This document shows positions 26,623 through 36,164 of a stretch of 64,000 nt of DNA, piece by piece. This stretch comes from Fructilactobacillus carniphilus (GTDB lineage: Bacteria; Bacillota; Bacilli; Lactobacillales; Lactobacillaceae): the NCBI RefSeq assembly GCF_024029675.1, contig NZ_CP097121.1, positions 1,116,001 to 1,180,000 on the forward strand. The letters are read 5' to 3'. The number at the start of each line of letters is the position of its first letter. Position 1 is the stretch's first letter. The notes beneath the pieces are model-generated. The model was not told the DNA's origin. It saw only the letters and a program-made list of their open reading frames with translations, and did no database searches. A program made the translations under genes and the position numbers.

Positions 26623-27549
26623 TTACGGACGGGAGTTAAACCACTGTTCAGCAAAGGCCTGCGTTCGGTGCTGATATTCCTCTGGATCCATAGAGCGAGC
26701 TTGAGCGTGACCTGCCCCCTTCACAATCCAGATTTGTTTATTCTTACCGTCGTTGTTCCGGTAGTTCTGGTAGGCAAATTTAGTGGGTACGAACTGATCT
26801 TTATCACCGTGAATAATAAAGAGTGGAATCTGATTCTTATGCAAACTCTGCTTCGTGTTCGCCCGTTGGAAATCATACTTGGCTAAGATCTTCGAGTAAA
26901 CGTTAGCTAACGGCAGGATTGGGAACGATGGCAATTTAAACATCGTCTTCAGTTGATAAGCCAGCTCGGCATTAATGCTAGCGTACCCACAGTCAGCAAT
27001 CGCAAACTTCACGTTTTTCGGTGCCAAGGGCAGGGTGTACATCACTTCGGCCGCTCCCATGCTAACCCCAAACATTCCTATTTCTGCGTGGGGATTGTAT
27101 TCGTTTAACTGCTTCATCCAGTTAGCCAGGTCAATCCGATCCAGCCAGCCATAACCCACGTAATGACCCTGACTTTTCCCAAACGCACGATTATCGGGCG
27201 CTAAAACGTTGTAGCCGTCATTATGAAACATTTTAATGTAGGAACTCATTTTTCGTGCGGAGCTCCCATAACCATGCACCACCACGACCGTTTTGTCGGT
27301 TGGTTGAGCGGCTGCAAAGTAATGAGCTTTCAGCAGTAGTCCATCTTTGGTTTTTTGGGTCCAGGTTTGTGACGGAGTCTTGTCGTAAAATTCAGTGTTA
27401 ACGTTTGCACCTTGTTGGGAAGCAAACCCACCCCTTTGAAAGGCAAAGTTAAAGAGATAATAAACTGCGAAGCCGCTAGCAACGATTACAATAATCAGGA
27501 TTACGACCAGTACGCGGGGCCACACCCGCTTTTGTTTTACTTTATCCAT
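26623..27549 (-). CDS. Alpha/beta hydrolase with N-terminal membrane anchor
   Basis: A 308-residue protein. One N-terminal helix (about 11-34, VLVVILIIVIVASGFAVYYLF) places the catalytic domain outside the cell. The hydrolase fold shows VVVVHGYGSSARKMS (oxyanion loop), the nucleophile elbow FGVSMGAAE (Ser about 166), Asp in GDKDQFVPT and His in GAGHAQARS, a complete triad. Lactobacilli carry several such membrane-anchored esterase-like proteins; the substrate is unknown. GAAAGATGG precedes the ATG. It is monocistronic. Confidence 0.85.
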   Translation of the reverse strand: MDKVKQKRVWPRVLVVILIIVIVASGFAVYYLFNFAFQRGGFASQQGANVNTEFYDKTPSQTWTQKTKDGLLLKAHYFAAAQPTDKTVVVVHGYGSSARKMSSYIKMFHNDGYNVLAPDNRAFGKSQGHYVGYGWLDRIDLANWMKQLNEYNPHAEIGMFGVSMGAAEVMYTLPLAPKNVKFAIADCGYASINAELAYQLKTMFKLPSFPILPLANVYSKILAKYDFQRANTKQSLHKNQIPLFIIHGDKDQFVPTKFAYQNYRNNDGKNKQIWIVKGAGHAQARSMDPEEYQHRTQAFAEQWFNSRP

Positions 27550-27763
27550 TTCTAACCATCTTTCTTTTTATTCAGATTAAGTGACGGCTCCATTCTCGAA
27601 AATTAACCGCCAACTTTTTATCATTACTCGTTAGCTTAATAATGATGGAAAATTACGACCATCATCAGCATTCTATTGTTCCTTATTTTACCACATCTCG
27701 AACTAGCGCCGGAAAATGATACAATAATGAATGTTTTAAACAATCATGGAGGAGATGGAAGTT

Positions 27764-29317
27764 GTGGCAAAACCACACTGGTTAGCATTAGCAAACTTAA
27801 AATTCGTGGGAATTAGCGCCGTCATTGGAATCGCAACGGGAGGAGTCATCTCTGTGTTTCGCGTTCTAATTGAACACGGACTCCAGTTCAGTACGCACTT
27901 ATACCAAACCATTCCCCATCACTGGCAAAATCTTTGGATTGTCATTCCTCTGGCCCTCTTGTTGGCCATCGTGGTTGGCTTGCTGGTTAAATCCGAACCG
28001 AGCATCCGTGGTTCTGGAATTCCGCAGGTAGAAGCGCAGCTAGCCGGAAACCTCGAAATGAACTGGATCCAGGTCCTCTGGAAGAAATTCGTAGCGGGCG
28101 TGCTTACCAACTCTACCGGAGTTTTCATGGGACGTGAAGGACCATCCATTCAACTTGGAGGTGCCGTAGGCCAAGGAATTGCCGCTGGCTTAAAACAACA
28201 AGGCGGAACCAGACGGCTTTCGATTGCTACTGGAGCTGCTGCAGGACTTTCCGCCACGTTTAGCGCGCCGTTAGCCGGCACTTTCTTTGTCCTTGAAGGC
28301 GTTTATCGGAACTTTCAACCCACCATCTGGCTCTCCTGCCTGACTGGGGCACTGTGTTCTAACTTTGTTTCAGAAAACGTGTTTGGCTTAGCTCCCGTCC
28401 TTCCAATTACCTATCAAAGATTACTCCAACCGGTAATGTACTGGCAGTTACTGCCGCTCGGATTAGCTTTGGGAATTCTGGGTCACTTCTATAACTTAGG
28501 TTTGCTCAATTTCCCAGCGTGGTATTCCAAAATCAAGTTGATTCCGAGTTGGCTCTACTGTGCAATTCCTCTGCTCCTCATCATTCCAATTGGCATGTAC
28601 TTTCCTGCTACCACCGGTGGGGGAAGTAAAATCATCATGCTCCTGGCTACCCACCACTATGCCGTGCTGCTGATTTTAGCTTGGTTAGCGTTGCGGTTTA
28701 GCTTTGGACTAGTATCATATGGCGCTGGCTTACCGGGTGGTTTCTTCATGCCCATCCTAACCATTGGGGCTTTAATTGGAGCTGGCTACGGTACCATCAT
28801 GCACCAACTGGGCTTTTTACCCGCCAACTTAATGAATAATCTGATCATTTTCGGCATGGCCGGCTGTTTGACGGCCGTTTGCAAAGCCCCGTTTACTTCC
28901 ATCATCCTGATTACTGAATTAGTGGGTAGTACCAGAAACTTCATGTCATTGACCATTGTGGTTTTAATTGCCTACCTCACCGCTGATTTAATGGGAACTC
29001 AACCGATTTATCAAGTGCTCTCAGAAAGACTCACGAGCATCAAACGTTACATTGATTCACTGGAAGCCACCGACCAACTCCAGGTGCCGGTCTTTGGTTT
29101 TAGCGAGGTCGCCAACCAGCAGGTCCAAGACGTTAAGTGGCCGGAAAATACCATTCTGATTACGATTAAACGGGGTAACCTCACGATTCTGCCCCATGGT
29201 TCAACCGTAATTAAACCCGGGGATACGTTGATTTTCCTGGTCCACAAGGACGCTGTGGGTTATCTGTACAAGGAACTACGACAGATGGCAACAAATCAAA
29301 CGGATGATTTAGGATAA
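27764..29317 (+). CDS. ClC family chloride/proton (or fluoride) transporter with TrkA-C domain
   Basis: About 517 residues. The ClC core shows GSGIPQVEAQL (first anion-binding loop), GREGPSIQLGGAVGQG with the gating Glu, and GGFFMPIL; about a dozen helices follow the ClC order. A soluble C-terminal part of about 80 residues (EVANQQVQDVKWPENTILITIKRG, then LPHGSTVIKPGDTLIFL) is a TrkA-C (RCK_C) regulatory domain. I prefer the GTG at 27764 because GGAGGAG lies nine bases before it; the in-frame ATG at 27746 overlaps that Shine-Dalgarno. It probably exchanges chloride for protons, aiding acid tolerance. Confidence 0.92.
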   Translation: MAKPHWLALANLKFVGISAVIGIATGGVISVFRVLIEHGLQFSTHLYQTIPHHWQNLWIVIPLALLLAIVVGLLVKSEPSIRGSGIPQVEAQLAGNLEMNWIQVLWKKFVAGVLTNSTGVFMGREGPSIQLGGAVGQGIAAGLKQQGGTRRLSIATGAAAGLSATFSAPLAGTFFVLEGVYRNFQPTIWLSCLTGALCSNFVSENVFGLAPVLPITYQRLLQPVMYWQLLPLGLALGILGHFYNLGLLNFPAWYSKIKLIPSWLYCAIPLLLIIPIGMYFPATTGGGSKIIMLLATHHYAVLLILAWLALRFSFGLVSYGAGLPGGFFMPILTIGALIGAGYGTIMHQLGFLPANLMNNLIIFGMAGCLTAVCKAPFTSIILITELVGSTRNFMSLTIVVLIAYLTADLMGTQPIYQVLSERLTSIKRYIDSLEATDQLQVPVFGFSEVANQQVQDVKWPENTILITIKRGNLTILPHGSTVIKPGDTLIFLVHKDAVGYLYKELRQMATNQTDDLG

Positions 29318-29395
29318 GATGAGCAGCTTTAACAATCCGCTAGATTTAGCTAAGTTAATTCTTAAAATTGGACGACAACTTGGTCAAAATGCCAT

Positions 29396-29441
29396 TTTTG
29401 TTCAAGTTATAGTCAGAAATGATGATGCAACTTGAACAAAA
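29396..29441. repeat. 13-bp perfect inverted repeat with 20-base spacer
   Basis: TTTTGTTCAAGTT at 29396-29408 and its exact complement at 29429-29441. Neither strand has a T-tract after the stem, so it is not an intrinsic terminator. It lies in the 265-base gap between the ClC gene and the hisS terminator, which otherwise holds only a doubtful 38-codon ORF (29319-29435). Confidence 0.6.
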
Positions 29442-29530
29442 CAGCTAATTTGTTGAAATTATAATAATTATAAATAACATTTCAATCGTAAATTAAGCAC
29501 TTTAAAATACGTAAACGAATTTTTACATTG

Positions 29531-29574
29531 AAAAAAGAGGCTCGCTACCAATTTCTGGTAATGAGCCTCTTTTT
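29531..29574. terminator. Bidirectional terminator at the end of hisS
   Basis: AAAAAAGAGGCTC and GAGCCTCTTTTT arms with an inner TACCA/TGGTA stem. It starts 9 bases after the hisS stop. Confidence 0.88.
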
Positions 29575-29582
29575 AACTTTAG

Positions 29583-30770
29583 CTATTCAATTACAATGAT
29601 GTTTTTCGCGTTTAGCTTAAAGGCTTCCTTCTTTTGACTCTTCATACTACGTTCTTGGAAGTTTACTTCCACTACGTTTCCGCTACTACGCAACTCTGAT
29701 GCCTTAGCTAACGCTTCGTCTAGAATGCGATTAACTTCTGCGGATTCTTTGTCCTTGGTATCAGTACAAATGAAGTAATCCACCGCGTGTTCGTTTTCGT
29801 CGGCTTGAACGACCGTGGCTAACCGTTCTTCTCCAAACGCAAACCCAACGCCACCCATTTCGGGTCCGCCAAATTCCTGGACCATGTTGTTATAACGACC
29901 ACCGGCACAGATGGTGGTGTATTCGTCACCAAAGGCAGGCGCCTTCGCCTGAATTTCAAATACCGTATCGGTGTAGTAATCAAGCCCCCGCACTAACCGA
30001 TCATCAACCGTATAGTCCACGTGTAAAATGTCCAACGCCCGTTTAACGGCTGCAAAGTATTGTTGCGAACGTTCGTTTAAACTATCTTCCAGTTTCGGAG
30101 CCCCCGCCACAATTTCTTGATCATGCCGGTCTTTACTATCAAGGATCCGAAGTGGGTTTTGATCCAACCGCCGTTGCGAATCATTACTCAACTCGTCTTG
30201 GTACTGTTTAAAGTAGTCCACCAACGTGTCCCGATAAGCCGCCCGACTTTCATCGTCTCCGAGGGTGTTGAGTTCCACTCGCAGATTCTGGATGTCTAAG
30301 CCTTGGAAAATGTCGATGGCTAAGCGAATCACTTCAGCATCAATCTGCGGGCTTACGGTTCCAATCGTTTCACAACCGATTTGGTGAAATTCCCGGTTGT
30401 GCGTAGCGCCCGGCCGTTCGTACCGAAACATTGGTCCCATGTAGTAAGTCTTAACTGGCTTGGGATGTTCTGGTCCAAATAACTTGTTTTCGACAAACGA
30501 ACGGACAATTCCGGCCGTTCCTTCCGGACGCAGCGTGATGCTTCGTCCCCCTTTATCTTCAAAGGAATACATTTGTTTCGTCACAATGTCTGAGGAATCC
30601 CCGGAGGTCCGACTAAAAACGTCCGTTTTTTCTACCAGTGGGGTTCTAATTTCAGCGTAGTTATAGCGCGCAAACACGTTACGGGCTGTATCTTCGATTC
30701 GTTGCCAGATCGCAGTTTGTTCCGGCAGGATGTCTTCCATCCCCCGCACTCGCTTGAATTTTCCATCCAT
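29583..30770 (-). CDS. hisS: Histidyl-tRNA synthetase, short C-terminus
   Basis: About 395 residues (ATG at 30770; an in-frame TTG at 30782 is the alternative). It is a class II synthetase charging tRNA-His. Visible are RGMEDILPEQ at the start, RTPLVEKTDVF, GGRSITLRPEGTAGIVRSF, motif 2 FRYERPGATHNREFHQIGCE, the HisRS-specific LVRGLDYYTDTVFEI, and motif 3 GGVGFAFGEERL. The anticodon-binding domain ends at NAKNIIVIE, about 25-30 residues earlier than in usual HisRS (about 425 residues). The motif 2 loop has GATHN where most HisRS have a QKGRY-like sequence. The Shine-Dalgarno is weak. aspS, its usual partner in Firmicutes, is not adjacent. Confidence 0.9.
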   Translation of the reverse strand: MDGKFKRVRGMEDILPEQTAIWQRIEDTARNVFARYNYAEIRTPLVEKTDVFSRTSGDSSDIVTKQMYSFEDKGGRSITLRPEGTAGIVRSFVENKLFGPEHPKPVKTYYMGPMFRYERPGATHNREFHQIGCETIGTVSPQIDAEVIRLAIDIFQGLDIQNLRVELNTLGDDESRAAYRDTLVDYFKQYQDELSNDSQRRLDQNPLRILDSKDRHDQEIVAGAPKLEDSLNERSQQYFAAVKRALDILHVDYTVDDRLVRGLDYYTDTVFEIQAKAPAFGDEYTTICAGGRYNNMVQEFGGPEMGGVGFAFGEERLATVVQADENEHAVDYFICTDTKDKESAEVNRILDEALAKASELRSSGNVVEVNFQERSMKSQKKEAFKLNAKNIIVIE

Positions 30771-30907
30771 GAATTCAACCAACTTTCTTTTTTGGGTGTT
30801 TAGTTAAATTCTACCATTATTCTTAAATTTTGAATAATTTCCCCGCTAATTCCAAACATTTTTCCGCGTCAAAATGGTTACGTACATTAATTTACAATAG
30901 TGGAGTT

Positions 30908-30920
30908 AGTGTTCGTGATT
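30908..30920 (+). promoter_or_regulatory. Possible PurR box upstream of guaBA
   Basis: AGTGTTCGTGATT matches the reverse PurBox (AWWGTTCGGWWWT) at about 10 of 13 positions, just upstream of the guaB promoter. A single weak box, suggestive only. Confidence 0.3.
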
Positions 30921-30924
30921 TTCT

Positions 30925-30953
30925 TTGATTTTCCGCGCTCTTTCTGCTATTCT
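30925..30953 (+). promoter_or_regulatory. guaBA promoter
   Basis: TTGATT (30925-30930) and TATTCT (30948-30953) with 17-base spacing, 40 bases upstream of the guaB start. Confidence 0.5.
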
Positions 30954-30983
30954 ATGATATTAATAACAGTCATAGATAATTAG

Positions 30984-32129
<1,146 letters not shown>

Positions 32130-32139
32130 GAGGATTGGA

Positions 32140-33693
32140 ATGCCAAATCTAGCCAAAAAATATGATTCAGTGGTTGTGTTGGACTTCGGAAGCCAATACA
32201 ATCAGCTCATCACCCGGCGGATTCGGGAAATGGGCGTTTATTCCGAACTAAAACCACATACCATGTCAGCTGAAGAGATTAAAAAGATGGATCCCAAAGC
32301 CATCATCTTTTCTGGTGGTCCCAACAGTGTTAACGGTCCGAACGCCCTCGGAGTTGACCCTGAAATCTTTAATTTAGGCCTCCCAATTCTGGGAATTTGT
32401 TACGGAATGCAACTGATGGCCCACGATCTGCCCGGTGGCGAAACCGTTACCGCTGAAAACAGTGAATACGGTCAAGCTGACATCGACGTCACGGACCACA
32501 ATTCCGAGTTCTTCAAGGATATGAACGAAAAACAACGCGTGCTCATGAGTCACGGGGACTTCGTTACCAAGGTTCCCGATGGCTTTGCTGCGACCGCTAC
32601 CAGTGCTAATTGTCCTATCTCAGCCATGGCTGATCCCGAACGAGGCTTTTACGCCGTTCAGTTCCACCCCGAAGTAAACTTGACGGCTCAAGGTCGGGAA
32701 ATGTTGCGCCACTTTGTCTTTGACATTGCTGGTGCCGAAGCTAACTGGTCGATGGACGACTTTATTGAAGATGAGATTCAAACCATCAAGGAAACCGTAG
32801 GCGACAAGCGGGTCTTACTCGGGTTATCCGGTGGAGTTGATTCTTCAGTGGTATCAGTGCTATTGCACCGTGCCATTGGCGACCAACTAATTCCGGTGTT
32901 CGTGGACCACGGTCTGTTGCGGAAAAACGAAGCCGAACAAGTGCTCAAATCATTGGGGGAAGACTTTGGCTTAAACATTGATTTTGTAGATGCCAGCGAC
33001 CACTTCTTGAACAAGCTCAAGGGCGTTACGGATCCCGAAAAGAAACGGAAAATCATCGGAAAAGAGTTCATCGAAACCTTCTCCAACGAAGCCCGCAAGT
33101 TTAAGAACGTGGATTTCCTAGCCCAAGGAACGCTCTACACTGATGTGATTGAATCTGGAACTGATACGGCACAAACCATCAAATCCCACCACAACGTGGG
33201 TGGATTGCCCGAAGACTTACAATTCAAACTGATTGAGCCTTTAAACAAGCTCTTTAAAGACGAAGTTCGGGAACTCGGGGAAAAACTGGGGATGCCCAGT
33301 GAACTAGTTTGGCGCCAACCCTTCCCTGGTCCTGGGTTAGCCATTCGGGTAATTGGTGAAGTGACGCCAGAACGACTCCGGATGGTGCGTGATTCCGATG
33401 CCATTTTACGGGACGAATTTGCCAAAGCTGGCTTAAACAAGACCGTTTGGCAATACTTCACTGCCCTTCCCGGCATTCGCAGTGTGGGCGTCATGGGGGA
33501 CGAACGGACCTATGACGAAGCCGTTACAATCCGAGCCGTCACTTCAGTTGATGGAATGACCGCTGAATTTGCGGAAGTTCCTTGGGAAGTTCTAGGTAAG
33601 GTTTCCAAACGAATCGTCGATGATGTTCCGGGCGTTAACCGCGTCCTCTACGACATTACGGGTAAGCCACCTGCAACGATTGAATACGAATAA
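32140..33693 (+). CDS. guaA: GMP synthase (glutamine-hydrolysing)
   Basis: A 517-residue bifunctional enzyme converting XMP to GMP. The N-terminal class I glutamine amidotransferase has [15 protein letters not shown], the nucleophile in GICYGMQLM and FHPEV. The ATP pyrophosphatase domain has [15 protein letters not shown], and the C-terminal dimerisation domain ends [14 protein letters not shown] chose the ATG at 32140 because TAGGAGG lies 7 bases upstream; the frame is open further upstream only within guaB. Length is normal. It is followed by a strong terminator. Confidence 0.98.
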   Translation: MPNLAKKYDSVVVLDFGSQYNQLITRRIREMGVYSELKPHTMSAEEIKKMDPKAIIFSGGPNSVNGPNALGVDPEIFNLGLPILGICYGMQLMAHDLPGGETVTAENSEYGQADIDVTDHNSEFFKDMNEKQRVLMSHGDFVTKVPDGFAATATSANCPISAMADPERGFYAVQFHPEVNLTAQGREMLRHFVFDIAGAEANWSMDDFIEDEIQTIKETVGDKRVLLGLSGGVDSSVVSVLLHRAIGDQLIPVFVDHGLLRKNEAEQVLKSLGEDFGLNIDFVDASDHFLNKLKGVTDPEKKRKIIGKEFIETFSNEARKFKNVDFLAQGTLYTDVIESGTDTAQTIKSHHNVGGLPEDLQFKLIEPLNKLFKDEVRELGEKLGMPSELVWRQPFPGPGLAIRVIGEVTPERLRMVRDSDAILRDEFAKAGLNKTVWQYFTALPGIRSVGVMGDERTYDEAVTIRAVTSVDGMTAEFAEVPWEVLGKVSKRIVDDVPGVNRVLYDITGKPPATIEYE

Positions 33694-33694
33694 G

Positions 33695-33745
33695 AAAAAT
33701 AGTCACTTGAATGTGTTTGCTTGCATAGTTCAAGTGACTATTTTT
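33695..33745 (+). terminator. guaBA terminator
   Basis: 17-bp arms AAAAATAGTCACTTGAA and complement around a 17-base loop; the second arm ends in TTTTT. Confidence 0.88.
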
Positions 33746-33755
33746 GTGTTATATA

Positions 33756-33932
33756 ATGAAATTATCAAAATATCGAAAAACTGATCTTAATCCAGCAGAA
33801 GCACTTAAAATCCAAATGGTAATGGGAATTTCCAGCACCCTACTCCTAAACCTAGACAGTAATTACCTAGTAAACGAACAAAAAGACAAAATCAATATCC
33901 CTGACCAGAATGTCTATGAATGGGCAAAATAA
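33756..33932 (+). pseudogene. Probable remnant of a HigA-type (XRE) antitoxin
   Basis: A 58-codon ORF (MKLSKYRKTDLNPAEALKIQ, continuing with VMGISSTLLLNLDSNY) with no Shine-Dalgarno. It resembles the C-terminal half of HigA-family antitoxins, where a conserved 'ISPEMALRLSKALGTS..FWLNLQ..YDL' segment follows the HTH. The helix-turn-helix itself and any toxin partner are missing. The assignment is by motif resemblance only. It lies at the start of a stretch of decayed genes. Confidence 0.35.
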
Positions 33933-33954
33933 CGGATAGATTAATAACGAACTG

Positions 33955-33983
33955 AAAAGCAGGCTCCTCAGAGTCTGCTTTTT
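33955..33983. terminator. Small bidirectional terminator
   Basis: AAAAGCAG and CTGCTTTTT arms with an inner CTC/GAG pair, between the HigA-like remnant and the 3' end of the XRE pseudogene. Confidence 0.6.
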
Positions 33984-34616
33984 AGTTATATTTATCTAAC
34001 ATTAACGACACGTGAAAAAGCTGTCGTTTCAAGTTTCGTTGCACTTTAATCTCCGTCAGGTTGGCATTCTCATCCACCATAAAAAGGTGGTTCTGCCACT
34101 TTCGGAGCCGGCCGAGTTGAAACTTCTGATTTTGGACCAATACAACCATCTGATTAATTAAATTATCGACCTGTTCAAATTCAGTGAGCAGTAACAAAGA
34201 TTCGTGCCCAATCTGGGAAGGCCAGCGTTTCATCGTGTAGCGAATTAAATACTTACTGTTAATGTTAACTTGGGACTTTAAAAAGGGAAGATAGCAAATG
34301 AGGTTTTCAGGATGATTTAGATTGCTCTTCACCAACGTGATTTTTCAACAATGGCAATTGAAAAACTGGTGTTGGTTATCTCCCTGCTCATAAGCAGGAT
34401 CAAAACCGGCGTGCCGTAGGAGCGTTTGCTCGTCAATCCGTAACCCACTGGCTAATTTTTTCAAGGTACTGGGATTAATTTCATGCGTAGTCCGCCCATT
34501 TTCCAATCGAGAATGTAGGAAGCAGAAACGTCTGCTTGTAAGGCTAGTTGGCGGACGGAATAATTACGTTTCGTCCGTTCCTCTCTTACATACTCACCCA
34601 AACGTTCATTTGCCAT
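33982..34616 (-). pseudogene. XRE-family transcriptional regulator broken by a frameshift and a nonsense codon
   Basis: Reverse-strand reading from ATG 34616 gives MANERLGEYVREERTKRNYS, then VRQLALQADVSASY, a clear XRE helix-turn-helix. One base is missing in the next codon; the following frame continues as SRLENGRTTHEINPSTLKKL (recognition helix and HTH end) and on to FDPAYEQGDNQHQFFNCHC. There a TGA stop interrupts the same frame, which then continues for about 120 codons (VKSNLNHPENLICYLPFLKS and on, to 33982). The original product would have been about 210 residues: an N-terminal HTH plus an unknown C-terminal domain. Unless the sequence has errors, the gene is dead. Confidence 0.75.
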
Positions 34617-34767
34617 GAAATCATCCTTCCCTCGATCTCAATTATCAGGTTCTTGCTTAATTTTAATGCACCGTTGAAGAAAATTCATTACAGTTGAAGT
34701 TATCTTTCTTTTTTATATTGTTTTTATTTCAACATAAATTTATAATGAATGTGGGAGGGAGGTAAAA

Positions 34768-35292
34768 ATGATTCTAGTTGTTAAAGATTCTCACGATTTC
34801 AAAGGAACTATTTCAGTTAACTATCGCTCAATTAGAGTTGATGAATGTAATACCGTATTCTTCGGCTTGATTCCGGCAGGTAAATCTGTCCAAAACATTC
34901 CTATTAATAACGTTAGTGGAGTAACGATTAATACCGCTTATAAACTAAGTCGAATGGTTTTAGGAGTTATTGAATTTTTAAATGGAATCATCACCACTCT
35001 ATCAATTGAAAAAAGTGGTTCCTCATATGATTTAGCAGTCCCCTTCTTCGATAAAAGTAAAATTCAAGAAGCCGCCGATGCGATTAACAAAAATCTTGAT
35101 ACGCATGAAGATAAGGGAGATCTAAACCTCTAACATCAACGTTTGAATTCGACTGATCACAGCAATCCTAAAAAAGATGATGCTGATGATAAGAATATCT
35201 CCCAAAAATTAATTAAATACAAAGAATTACTAGATCAAAAAGTAATCACTCAAGAGTAATTCAATAGTTTGAAAAATAAATTATTAAAATAA
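34768..35292 (+). pseudogene. PH-like protein whose SHOCT tail is cut off by two in-frame stops
   Basis: The open part (34768-35133, 121 residues, start after GGGAGGGAGG) has a beta-rich core (ISVNYRSIRVDECNTVFFGLIP, then NIPINNVSGVTI), like bacterial PH-type domains that precede SHOCT modules. In exactly the same frame after the TAA at 35131 come 30 codons including NPKKDDADDKN, then ISQKLIKYKELLDQKVITQE, a second TAA, and FNSLKNKLLK with a third stop at 35290. This is a textbook SHOCT (short C-terminal oligomerisation) sequence, 'LIKYKELLDQGVITQEEF..KK..LL', with the E of EEF replaced by a stop. The short protein may still be made; the SHOCT tail is not. Confidence 0.7.
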
Positions 35293-35318
35293 ATCATTAT
35301 TGATAGTTAGGAATAAAA

Positions 35319-35975
35319 ATGAAAAGTAATTATCGAAAATCATTATTTGCGACAGTAGCTTTTAGTTTATTGCTCATGTTAATCACACCGCTAAACAGTT
35401 TTGCAAAGACAAGTAGCTTTAAACAGTCAGAAACTGGAACCTATGTTAACCAGGCAAAGGGAAATTTAGTGGTTAGTTCTAAAGATGCTACTTTGAATTT
35501 AAAGCAAAAAAATGAAAATAAAAAATTTGTTTTCAAAATTAAAAGTAATAATAAATCGTCATATGCGCTTATAAAGCAAGATGATAAAACCAAAAAGAAG
35601 CATCACTATTATCTTTCATTTAAAGAATCCAAAGCAAATTTTAAAATGGACAAAAAGACCATTAAGTTCGAAAAGCAGTTGTCAAATCAACCAAACAACC
35701 AGGCAAGCACCAATAACCAGCATAGCCAAACCACCAGTAATGAATCCCATTCTTCTACAAATGAGAAGACCAACGATAACACTACCCAAAATAGTAATGT
35801 TAATTCTAATCCGCAACCGGATAACAACAACGCTGGAAGGATTTATGGTGACCCGTATCAAAAGGATGCCAATGGAGAGACGGCCTACGAAGCATTTCCA
35901 AATGCTGGTCAGCCTAATACCTACACATTTATAACTGGTGGCGGTTATTGGGAAACTAGACCGGTAGGATACTAA
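35319..35975 (+). CDS. Secreted protein of unknown function
   Basis: A 218-residue protein with a clear signal peptide (basic MKSNYRKSLF, hydrophobic core to about 27, cleavage after NSFA). The mature N-terminal part, about residues 30-125, is beta-rich and lysine-rich. Residues 126-170 form a low-complexity Asn/Ser/Gln/Thr linker, and the C-terminal segment (RIYGDPYQKDANGETAYEAF, ending YWETRPVGY) is aromatic. There is no LPXTG, LysM, WxL or lipobox, so it is either released or held by the C-terminal segment. TAGGAA lies upstream of the start. I do not recognise a family. Confidence 0.65.
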   Translation: MKSNYRKSLFATVAFSLLLMLITPLNSFAKTSSFKQSETGTYVNQAKGNLVVSSKDATLNLKQKNENKKFVFKIKSNNKSSYALIKQDDKTKKKHHYYLSFKESKANFKMDKKTIKFEKQLSNQPNNQASTNNQHSQTTSNESHSSTNEKTNDNTTQNSNVNSNPQPDNNNAGRIYGDPYQKDANGETAYEAFPNAGQPNTYTFITGGGYWETRPVGY

Positions 35976-36012
35976 TTTAAATACATGCTTTATAGATAAA
36001 TGCATACCATCA

Positions 36013-36057
36013 AAATATCCTTGTGGACTTAAAAATAAATTCCACAAGGATATTTTT
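36013..36057 (+). terminator. Terminator after the secreted-protein gene
   Basis: 15-base arms AAATATCCTTGTGGA and TCCACAAGGATATTT around a 14-base A/T loop, followed by further T. Confidence 0.85.
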
Positions 36058-36164
36058 ATTCATAATCAGAACATCTAGTAGCTCATTTCCCAATAACATT
36101 TCATAAACCCGCCCACCTCCGGTATAATTGAATTATTAATTACTTTTATATAGGAGGACTCGCG

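Noticed and set aside
29319-29435. 38-codon ORF after the ClC gene
   Set aside because: It has a weak AGGA four bases before the ATG, and its end runs into the 13-bp inverted repeat. There is no recognisable motif; most likely chance.
35682-36047. 121-codon reverse ORF over the secreted-protein gene
   Set aside because: Mirror frame of the low-complexity linker and the terminator; no start signal.
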